A stretch of 25,768 nt of DNA, taken from the NCBI GenBank assembly GCA_900767385.1, contig CAAFYY010000056.1, positions 1-25,768 on the forward strand, read 5' to 3'. Origin of the DNA: Bacteroidales bacterium (lineage in GTDB: Bacteria; Bacteroidota; Bacteroidia; Bacteroidales; Paludibacteraceae). This document shows, in pieces, positions 6,931-13,325 of this stretch. Each line of letters starts with the position of its first letter. Position 1 is the first letter of the stretch. A model generated the notes under the pieces. The model was given only the letters and a program-made list of their open reading frames with translations. It was not told where the DNA came from and did no database searches. A program made the position numbers and the translations under genes.

Positions 6931-8190
6931 TTAGATTTTCTTGAAGAGGACGCTGGCGTTGTGACCGCCGAAACCGAAGGTGTTGGAGAGGGCAGCGCGG
7001 ATTTCGCGTTTTTGAGCCTTGTTGAAGGTGAGGTTGAGTTTGTAGTCAATCTCAGGATCTTCGTCTCCTTCGGTGAAGTTGATTGTAGGAGGCACGATGC
7101 CTTCTTTGATGGCAAGAACGGAGAGGAGTGCTTCAAGAGCGCCAGCAGCACCGAGAAGGTGACCAGTCATAGACTTGGTTGAACTGATGTTGGCGTTGTA
7201 GAGGCTGTCGCCGAACACTTTCTTCAGCGCCTTGAGCTCAGCGATGTCGCCGAGAGGAGTGCTGGTGCCGTGAACGTTGATATAGTCTACCTCTTCTGGT
7301 TTCATGCCTGCATCTTCAAGGGTACGTTGCATTACCAAAGCAGCACCTTCGCCTTCTGGGTGTGGGGCTGTGATGTGGTGAGCATCAGCGCTGAGGCCTA
7401 CGCCAACGAGTTCGGCATAAATCTTAGCACCGCGTGCTTTTGCGTGTTCGTATTCCTCAAGTACAAGGCAAGCAGCACCTTCGCCCATCACGAAACCGTC
7501 ACGGCTGTGGCTGAACGGACGTGAGGCTGTCTCAGGTGATTCGTTGCGTGTTGAGAGGGCCTTCATTGAAGAGAAGCCTGCTACGCCAGCAACAGAGATG
7601 GCTGCTTCTGCACCACCGGCAAGAATCATGTTGGCTTGTCCGAGACGGATATAGTTGCAAGCGTCAATGAGTGCATTGGTTGAAGAAGCGCAAGCTGCTG
7701 TGGTTGTGAAGTTAGGACCTCTCAAACCGTATTTGATTGAGATATAGCCAGGAGCGATATCGGCAATCATTTTTGGGATGAAGAATGGGTTGAATTTTGG
7801 GCCAACGCCATCTTTTGTCTCGGCATAGTAAAGCATCTCGTCCTCGAAGCTTCTCAGACCGCCGATACCTACGCCGTAGATAACGCCTACTTTATCTCTG
7901 TCGATAGTGTCAAAATCAACGCCACAGTCTTTCACTGCCTCGTCGGCTGCGATGATGGCGAATTGGGTGTAGAGGTCCATCTTGCGCACCTCTTTTCTGT
8001 CGATATAATCCTCGGCTTTGAAATTCTTGACTTCGCAAGCAAATTTTACCTTGAATTTCTCGGTATCGATGTGCGTGATTGGAGCGGCACCGCTTCGTCC
8101 ATTAACAGCGCTGTCCCAGGTTTCTGGGACAGTGTTGCCGAGAGGTGTGATGGCGCCAAGGCCGGTTACAACAACTCGTTTCAATTCCAT
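6931..8190 (-). CDS. fabF: 3-oxoacyl-[acyl-carrier-protein] synthase II
   Basis: Condenses malonyl-ACP with a growing acyl-ACP, the chain-elongating step of type II fatty-acid synthesis in the cytoplasm. The 419-residue length is typical. The Cys-His-His catalytic set is intact: Cys167 in TTAACASS, His307 in NVHGTSTPLGD and His344 in SMTGHLLGAAG; the GFGGHNAS loop near the C-terminus is also present. It starts MELKRVVVTGLG, a normal family start, 18 nt after the acpP stop. It shares the acpP promoter and ends at a strong terminator, so the acyl carrier and the condensing enzyme are co-expressed. Confidence 0.97.
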   Translation of the reverse strand: MELKRVVVTGLGAITPLGNTVPETWDSAVNGRSGAAPITHIDTEKFKVKFACEVKNFKAEDYIDRKEVRKMDLYTQFAIIAADEAVKDCGVDFDTIDRDKVGVIYGVGIGGLRSFEDEMLYYAETKDGVGPKFNPFFIPKMIADIAPGYISIKYGLRGPNFTTTAACASSTNALIDACNYIRLGQANMILAGGAEAAISVAGVAGFSSMKALSTRNESPETASRPFSHSRDGFVMGEGAACLVLEEYEHAKARGAKIYAELVGVGLSADAHHITAPHPEGEGAALVMQRTLEDAGMKPEEVDYINVHGTSTPLGDIAELKALKKVFGDSLYNANISSTKSMTGHLLGAAGALEALLSVLAIKEGIVPPTINFTEGDEDPEIDYKLNLTFNKAQKREIRAALSNTFGFGGHNASVLFKKI

Positions 8191-8208
8191 AAACGTACGG
8201 AATTAAGA

Positions 8209-8445
8209 TTAACCTTTAACAGCTTCGATGTGAGAGATAGCGTCGCCGACAGTTTTGATCTTTTCGGCTTCTTCTTCTGCGATTTGAATATCGAAAGCTT
8301 TTTCGAACTCCATAACGAGTTCAACTGTATCCAATGAATCTGCGCCGAGATCTTCTGTGAAGCTTGCTTCTGGTTTTACTTCTGCAGCGTCAACACCGAG
8401 TTTCTCTACTACGATTTCTACTACTTTTTCTGCAATTTCTGACAT
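8209..8445 (-). CDS. acpP: Acyl carrier protein
   Basis: A 78-residue acidic four-helix carrier that holds acyl chains on a phosphopantetheine arm. The attachment serine lies in the classic motif EDLGADSLDTVELVM. The open frame extends upstream, but the true start is MSEIAEKVVEIV at 8445: the extra residues match no ACP, and the promoter elements lie inside that extension. It is directly followed by fabF, the usual acpP-fabF order. Confidence 0.97.
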   Translation of the reverse strand: MSEIAEKVVEIVVEKLGVDAAEVKPEASFTEDLGADSLDTVELVMEFEKAFDIQIAEEEAEKIKTVGDAISHIEAVKG

Positions 8446-8494
8446 AATACTATATTTTTTATGAGTTAAACTTATTGCCAAATTTTTTGACTTG

Positions 8495-8525
8495 CAAAGG
8501 AACGATTTTTTTGCCACATACACAA
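8495..8525 (-). promoter_or_regulatory. Candidate promoter of acpP-fabF
   Basis: On the minus strand TTG (8525-8523) is followed after 20 nt by TTCCTTTG (8502-8495), one base off TAnnTTTG. Spacing is ideal for the Bacteroidota two-part promoter, and the -7 word lies about 50 nt upstream of the acpP ATG. Confidence 0.5.
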
Positions 8526-8558
8526 TTTATTTGACACTTTTTTCTGCTTTCAGATTCT

Positions 8559-8574
8559 CAAAATTTGAATTTTG
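8559..8574. repeat. Palindromic site CAAAATT-TG-AATTTTG
   Basis: Two perfect 7-bp arms separated by 2 bp. The spacing is too tight for an RNA hairpin but suits a dimeric DNA-binding protein. It lies about 34 bp upstream of the acpP -33 element and about 200 bp before the sufS promoter word. AT-rich sequence makes chance palindromes fairly common, so function is speculative. Confidence 0.35.
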
Positions 8575-8772
8575 TGAATTAAAAACCTTCGTCGTTGGTC
8601 TTTGGAAGCAGCATAATGCGTGGAGATAGAGTCTTTTATGCTAGTTAAGTGAGGAGAATTCCGCTGTTGGTTTTTGCCGCTGGTTCTGCCGCAGTTTTTC
8701 CTTTTTCTTCTCTGTTTGAGTGGAGTGACAAGATTTTTTGTGGAAAATGGGGTAAAGAATGTTCTTTTTCCT

Positions 8773-8780
8773 TAATTTTG
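8773..8780 (+). promoter_or_regulatory. Candidate -7 element of sufS
   Basis: TAATTTTG matches TAnnTTTG and lies 106 nt upstream of the sufS ATG. No TTTG occurs at the expected -33 distance. The implied leader of about 100 nt contains a short open frame and a hairpin. Confidence 0.45.
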
Positions 8781-8825
8781 CATTCGTAAAATGGTTGATT
8801 GTTTCAACTTTTCTATGGCGATTGC

Positions 8826-8853
8826 CGTCGGTGGCTTTGATTCCTTTCCGACG
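8826..8853 (+). other. Stem-loop in sufS leader
   Basis: CGTCGG (8826-8831) pairs with CCGACG (8848-8853) around a 16-nt loop. No T-run follows, so it is not a terminator. It overlaps the 30-codon leader frame. A role in controlling sufS translation is possible but unproven. Confidence 0.3.
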
Positions 8854-8886
8854 CTCACAGTCAGTCTTTCACCAGTAAGATAAACT

Positions 8887-10101
8887 ATGGATATTAAGTC
8901 AATACGCAAGGATTTTCCAATTTTGGATACTGAGGTTTATGGAAAGCCGTTGGTCTATTTCGACAATGCGGCCACCACACAGAAACCCTTGAGTGTAATA
9001 AATATTGTGTCGGATGCCTACCTGCATCAGAATGCCAATGTTCATCGTGGCGTTCATTTCCTGAGCATGAAGGCTACGGAAGCTCACGAAGGAGCTCGTC
9101 GCCGTGTGGCAGAGTTTCTGAATGCTGAATCTACCGACGAAATCATCTTCACCCGTGGCACTACCGAGAGCATTAACCTCGTGGCAGCCACCTTCACCCG
9201 TCAGTTCTGTCAGCCGGGCGACGAAATCGTGGTCTCACAGATGGAACACCATGCCAACATTGTCTCTTGGCAGATGGCAGCCGAACAGTACGGCTTGAAA
9301 CTGCGCGTGATTCCTATTGATAGCCGTGGCGTTTTGCAGTTGGACCAACTGGATGCGTTGCTCAACGAACGCACCCGCATTGTGGCAATAGCACATGTTT
9401 CCAACGTCTTGGGTACGGTCAATCCTGTTCAGGAGATTATTGAGAAATGCCATGAGCGCAACATCCCTGTTTTGGTTGACGGAGCGCAGGCAGTGGCTCA
9501 CCTCAAAGTGGATGTCCGTGCTCTGGATGCCGACTTCTATGTCTTCTCCGGACACAAAATCTATGCACCGACAGGCATCGGCGTTCTCTATGGAAAGCGT
9601 GAGTGGCTTGACAAACTTCCTCCTTACCAGGGTGGCGGCGAGATGATTCAGAACGTCTCTTTCGAAAAGACGACTTTCAACGAGTTGCCTTATAAATTTG
9701 AAGCCGGAACTCCAGATTATATCGGCTCAGTGGCACTTGCCACGGCATTGGATTACGTCACCGCTCTGGGTATGGAGAACATCGATGCCTACGAGCAGGA
9801 ACTGCTGAAATACGCTACCGATAAGATGATGGAGATTCCTGGTATGCATATCTTTGGCACCGCACCCCACAAGAGTGCCGTCATCTCGTTCAAGGTGGGC
9901 GATATCCACCACTTTGACCTCGGCACTATCATCGACAAGACTGGTGTTGCCATCCGTACGGGTCACCACTGCGCCCAGCCGCTCGTTGAGTCGATGGGTG
10001 TGTCGGGTATGGCGCGCGCTTCGTTTGCTTTCTATAATACGTTTGAGGAGATCGACTATTTCATTGCTCAACTCAAGCGCTGTGTAATGATGTTATCCTG
10101 A
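8887..10101 (+). CDS. sufS: Cysteine desulfurase SufS
   Basis: A 404-residue pyridoxal-phosphate enzyme that removes sulfur from L-cysteine as a persulfide for Fe-S cluster assembly, releasing alanine. Family marks are DNAATTQKP (26-34), the cofactor-stacking His in QMEHHAN (119-125), DGAQA (198-202), the Schiff-base lysine Lys224 in SGHKIYAPTG and the persulfide-carrying Cys362 in RTGHHCAQPL. The short loop around that cysteine marks the group II (SufS/CsdA) class, not IscS. The start MDIKSIRKDFPIL is the standard N-terminus. No sufB, sufC, sufD or sufE lies next to it; instead a lysophospholipid acyltransferase follows after 5 nt. CsdA is the alternative name. Confidence 0.95.
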   Translation: MDIKSIRKDFPILDTEVYGKPLVYFDNAATTQKPLSVINIVSDAYLHQNANVHRGVHFLSMKATEAHEGARRRVAEFLNAESTDEIIFTRGTTESINLVAATFTRQFCQPGDEIVVSQMEHHANIVSWQMAAEQYGLKLRVIPIDSRGVLQLDQLDALLNERTRIVAIAHVSNVLGTVNPVQEIIEKCHERNIPVLVDGAQAVAHLKVDVRALDADFYVFSGHKIYAPTGIGVLYGKREWLDKLPPYQGGGEMIQNVSFEKTTFNELPYKFEAGTPDYIGSVALATALDYVTALGMENIDAYEQELLKYATDKMMEIPGMHIFGTAPHKSAVISFKVGDIHHFDLGTIIDKTGVAIRTGHHCAQPLVESMGVSGMARASFAFYNTFEEIDYFIAQLKRCVMMLS

Positions 10102-10106
10102 TTCTT

Positions 10107-10925
10107 ATGAGTGAAGAACAGCTTCGTGTAGATGTAGAAGCCATCGTGCGTGCGAAGACTTCAAAGAAAGTGCCCAAGTTTCTAATCAATCTGGTGAAAC
10201 GTATTATTCATCAGGATGAAATCAATGCTTTCATGAGCAAGAATCTTCAGGGTGTTGATTTCTTCCAAGGGGTGTTGGATACGATGCAGTGCGTCGACCG
10301 CGTCGAGGGTATGGAGAACCTCGACCTCATTCCGGAAGGACAACAAGTCATCTTTGCCTGCAACCATCCTCTGGGTGCTATGGAAGCGATGGTGATGGGT
10401 AAGCATTTCGGACAGAAGTATGGCGATAGAATCAATTTCGTGGTGACCGATTTCTTGATGTATGTCACCCCGATAGCCAAGTATTTCACCCCAGTGAACG
10501 TGGCTTCCACCAGTGTTTTGAAGAATAAAGATGCCAAGGAACGTCTGAATCGTCTCTTTGAGTCGGACAAACATGTGGTGATGTTCCCTTCGGGCGCCTG
10601 CTCGCGTAAGATTGACGGCATCATACAGGATAAACCATGGAAGAAGACTTTCGTCTCTATGGCCAAACACCACCATCGTTGCATCGTCCCTATCAAGGTG
10701 GATGGTCGCAACTCCCGTCACTTCTATCTCTTGGCGAAGATCCGTGAGCGCATCGGCATCAAGTTTGCTTTTGAGATGATTCTCTTGCCCGATGAGATGT
10801 TCCGTCAGCATGGCAAGACCATCGGCATCACCATCGGCAAACCGATTTCGTGGGAGGAACTCCAACAAGAGAAAAACGACTGGAACCTCGTCAAGCAGAT
10901 TCGCGAGAAGGTCTATAGCATGTAA
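10107..10925 (+). CDS. Lysophospholipid acyltransferase family protein
   Basis: A 272-residue PlsC-like acyltransferase. Motif I of the glycerolipid acyltransferases (HxxxxD/E) appears as NHPLGAME (86-93), with glutamate in the acidic position. The second conserved block is FPSGACSR (160-167), in the place of the usual FPEGTRS, and IVPIKVDGRNS follows (193-203). No membrane helix is strong, so it is probably a peripheral inner-membrane enzyme. It likely transfers an acyl chain to a lysolipid or related amino-acid lipid; Bacteroidota carry such enzymes for phospholipids and for glycine lipids, and I cannot separate these here. It starts 5 nt after sufS and is probably co-transcribed. Its final codons run ATG TAA straight into a leucine-rich-repeat frame. 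Confidence 0.85.
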   Translation: MSEEQLRVDVEAIVRAKTSKKVPKFLINLVKRIIHQDEINAFMSKNLQGVDFFQGVLDTMQCVDRVEGMENLDLIPEGQQVIFACNHPLGAMEAMVMGKHFGQKYGDRINFVVTDFLMYVTPIAKYFTPVNVASTSVLKNKDAKERLNRLFESDKHVVMFPSGACSRKIDGIIQDKPWKKTFVSMAKHHHRCIVPIKVDGRNSRHFYLLAKIRERIGIKFAFEMILLPDEMFRQHGKTIGITIGKPISWEELQQEKNDWNLVKQIREKVYSM

Positions 10926-10926
10926 C

Positions 10927-11589
10927 GGATACGCCAACTGTCAGAAACTCTATCAGGTAAAGTTGCCGAACTCCGTGACTGAGATTGGACCATGTGCTTT
11001 TCTCAACTGCAAGAAACTCGCGAAGATAGAACTTCCCGATGCGCTTGAAGAGATTCAGGAAGCCACGTTTCTCGGTTGTGAGTTTTTGATGTTTATCACT
11101 CTGCCCAAGAATTTGAAGCGAATTGGTGCTGTGGCTTTTGCAGATTGTTACTTTTCTAGACTGGACCTACCAGAAAGCGTGACCGAAATAGGAATGGGAG
11201 CATTCAAGAATTGCAGTTTCCCTATCCTACAACTCCCTTCTGCATTGACGAAAATCTGTGATTATGTCTGCGAAAACACTGGTTTGGCAGAAATCAAAAT
11301 ACCGAATAACATTGTTGAGATTGGAGCGGGTGCTTTTGCCAATTGCGAGCATTTGATGCTTGTAGAAATCCCTGAGTCGGTCAAGGTGATAGGCACAGGC
11401 GCATTTATCGGTTGCAATGAGTTGCGGATTATCAGTTTCTTGAATCCGGACCCACAATCGGTAGAAATCAGCAGGGATGCTTTCGTGGCATTCTTTAAGA
11501 ACAAACCATTGGTACTTGTGCCGAAAGGTTCGGAAGAGGCCTTCCGCAACCATCCTGCTTTTAAATACTGCGATATAAAGGCTTTGTAG
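10927..11589 (+). pseudogene. 5'-truncated BspA-like leucine-rich-repeat protein
   Basis: About 220 codons of LRR_5 (BspA-type) repeats starting immediately behind the acyltransferase stop in another frame. Seven units of about 23 residues are visible, of the form C-xx-L-xxVxLPxSVTEIGxxAFxx (for example CQKLYQVKLPNSVTEIG and CEHLMLVEIPESVKVIG), followed by a typical end cap, LVLVPKGSEEAF. There is no in-frame ATG near the beginning, no signal peptide, and the repeats start in mid-phase. Intact BspA proteins are exported and bind host or cell surfaces. The simplest reading is a gene remnant whose 5' part was deleted, fusing its tail to the acyltransferase gene. The remaining frame has no internal stop, so the loss may be recent. 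A strong terminator follows. Confidence 0.7.
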
Positions 11590-11612
11590 ACCTTCTCTAT
11601 ATACGATGATGT

Positions 11613-11646
11613 AGCCCTGTTCTTACTGAGAACGGGGCTCTTTTTT
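11613..11646 (+). terminator. Rho-independent terminator after the LRR frame
   Basis: An 11-bp stem, AGCCCTGTTCT (11613-11623) with AGAACGGGGCT (11629-11639), has one G-U pair and a 5-nt loop, and is followed by C and six T. It ends the sufS transcription unit. Confidence 0.9.
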
Positions 11647-11754
11647 GATGATTAAGCTTCGGAAGAGAATGTTTTGCCGATTTGTTGTCTCTCTAAGTGC
11701 TTAGATTTTGGCGCTTTATGCAGAACTTCTGACTCAATACGTTGAGACAGAAAC

Positions 11755-11790
11755 AAAAAAAGCAGAGTCTCCTATGAACTCTGCTTTTTT
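11755..11790 (-). terminator. Rho-independent terminator of the PNGase F-like gene
   Basis: A 13-bp stem, AAAAAAGCAGAGT (11756-11768) with ACTCTGCTTTTTT (11778-11790), encloses a 9-nt loop. Its A/T ends make it usable in both directions. It lies about 20 nt beyond the stop of the leftward gene. Confidence 0.85.
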
Positions 11791-11808
11791 ATCGTGTGTG
11801 GCTGAGGC

Positions 11809-13188
11809 TTATTTGCTGACAGCAACTTTGTGTACTTCAATCAAGCCGTTGGTGCATTCAACGCGAACGAGGTAGATGCCGCTGCTAAAAGCGTGCATTG
11901 GGAGTGATTCGCCGCGCGCTGCTGTCATCAATTCCTGGCCGTTCATATTGATCAGGGTGGCTGTGCTGATGAAGGTGTCGTTGGCCTTCACTTCGATGGC
12001 GTCGTTCTGACGGTTGTAGAGGGCTATGGTGGCTGTCTCGTTTACCTCAACGGCTTGCAGGCTGTTGATGACGCCGTTGCTCTTGCCGAGGAAGAAGACA
12101 GATACGGGGAAGTAGCCTTCGCTGCCGTTGAACTTGGCGTCTGGCACGGAAAGACGGAAGGTGTGTTGACCAGCAGAGAAGGCGCCGAGGTCGATGACAC
12201 GGGTGTCGATGACGTCGCCTGGACACCAGTTGCTGAATGACTGCCAGGTGGCATCGGTTTTTCTTGAGGTGCCGTAGATGCCGTTGCCTTGGGTGTTGTA
12301 GACACGGAATGGCTCGCAGGAGGTACGGCCTGGTTTATAGGTGAGGGCGAGTTCGTTGTCGATATAAACATAGTGCCAGCGACGGTTGTACTCCTCGCCA
12401 CCGCTGTTGGCGCCGTGGTTGGAGGTGATGAAGATGAACTTGGCGTCGGTCATGTCTTCTGGCACGTCGATGGTATAGGTCTTCGTCGTCTTGCCGAGGG
12501 TGTCGGTATGGTTCTCGTTGTAATTGTAGAGATAGAACTGGAAGTCCATTGGGATGAGGCAGTTGCCAGTAGATACTGGCGCAGCTGGAGCGGAGGAGTT
12601 GATCCATACGGAACCGTAGAACACGTCGCTGCGGCCGGCGCAACCAGAGATTTGCTCGTTGGCTGCATAAGGAACGCCGAAGATACCGAGTTCGAACCAG
12701 AAGTCGTAGTTGGCGTTGAGGGCGCTGTCGCGGAGGATATATTGCAGATAACTTGCGTTGAACCAGTAAGGAACGGTGTCAAGTTTTGCATTCTTGTTCA
12801 TGAATGGGGTGATGAAGCGTCCGATTTCAATGCGAGGCACATCGTTGAGATTGTAGGTGGTGTCGCCTTTAGGAACGAGTGCGAGACCGATGTTCGCGAT
12901 ACGGTCGTAGTTGTCGCAAGATGCTTTCACGGTGATGTCGATGGTCACCCAGTCGCCGATTTGGCTGAGTTGTTCTTCGGTGAGTTTCACGGCATAGAGA
13001 GCATTGTTGTGGCGGAGAATGCCATCGTTGAGGGCGCTGTCGAAGACGTGTCCGTTGTAGCCGTCGTAGAAGAGGGCCTCGTCGAAAATTTGCATTCTCA
13101 CGGGTTGACCGCTGCTTTGTGCGGTAGCCATTGTAGTCAAGGAGAGCATCATGGCTACCAGAAGAGAGAAGAGGTTAACTTTTTTCAT
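11809..13188 (-). CDS. PNGase F-like secreted protein with T9SS sorting domain
   Basis: A 459-residue exported protein. The start at 13188 gives MKKVNLFSLLVAMMLSLTTMATAQ, a signal peptide; the longer frame overlaps the promoter. The body resembles peptide-N-glycosidase F: CDNYDRIANIGLALVP (91-106) in the first half, then HGANSGGEEYNRRWHYVYID (258-277), the cysteine-containing GRTSCEPFRVYNTQ and SFSNWCPGDVI (317-327) in the second, as in the paired jelly-roll domains that cut asparagine-linked glycans from protein. From about residue 375 there is a type A T9SS sorting domain (ATLINMNGQELM, SSGIYLVRVE, HKVAVSK), so the protein should cross the outer membrane and be released or anchored at the surface. 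I assign the family from motif memory, without alignment; catalytic residues are not verified. Confidence 0.7.
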   Translation of the reverse strand: MKKVNLFSLLVAMMLSLTTMATAQSSGQPVRMQIFDEALFYDGYNGHVFDSALNDGILRHNNALYAVKLTEEQLSQIGDWVTIDITVKASCDNYDRIANIGLALVPKGDTTYNLNDVPRIEIGRFITPFMNKNAKLDTVPYWFNASYLQYILRDSALNANYDFWFELGIFGVPYAANEQISGCAGRSDVFYGSVWINSSAPAAPVSTGNCLIPMDFQFYLYNYNENHTDTLGKTTKTYTIDVPEDMTDAKFIFITSNHGANSGGEEYNRRWHYVYIDNELALTYKPGRTSCEPFRVYNTQGNGIYGTSRKTDATWQSFSNWCPGDVIDTRVIDLGAFSAGQHTFRLSVPDAKFNGSEGYFPVSVFFLGKSNGVINSLQAVEVNETATIALYNRQNDAIEVKANDTFISTATLINMNGQELMTAARGESLPMHAFSSGIYLVRVECTNGLIEVHKVAVSK

Positions 13189-13215
13189 TGTAATAAAGTG
13201 TATTGTTTTTCGCCA

Positions 13216-13223
13216 CAAAGATA
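13216..13223 (-). promoter_or_regulatory. Candidate -7 element of the PNGase F-like gene
   Basis: Minus-strand TATCTTTG (continuing TGGCG) matches TAnnTTTG and lies 27 nt upstream of the chosen ATG. No clear -33 TTTG is seen. Confidence 0.55.
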
Positions 13224-13268
13224 ATAAAATTTCGTGAGACTCTTGTGTGTGTCGGTTGAAAAAGGGAC

Positions 13269-13303
13269 AAAAAAAGCTTGTCTGGTTGCCCAGACAAGCT
13301 TTT
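13269..13303 (-). terminator. Rho-independent terminator of the Omp28 gene
   Basis: A perfect 14-bp stem, AAAAGCTTGTCTGG (13272-13285) with CCAGACAAGCTTTT (13290-13303), has a 4-nt loop and is followed on the minus strand by a T-run. It lies 22 nt beyond the stop codon of the gene at 13326-14927. Confidence 0.92.
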
Positions 13304-13325
13304 ATTATTGGTGTTGTGCTAAACC

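Larger units (their letters stand above)
8446..8886. other. Divergent intergenic region acpP / sufS
   Basis: About 440 bp without a credible protein gene of normal size. It holds the leftward acpP promoter, a near-perfect palindrome at 8559-8574, the rightward sufS promoter word at 8773-8780, and a sufS leader with a 30-codon open frame (8791-8883) and a GC-rich inverted repeat. The middle part, about 8580-8760, is T-rich, and I see nothing definite in it. Confidence 0.6.

Noticed and set aside
12289..13224. 311-codon open frame on the plus strand opposite the PNGase F-like gene
   Set aside because: It is a Val/Glu/Gly-rich antisense shadow; the minus-strand frame has a signal peptide, family motifs and a T9SS domain.
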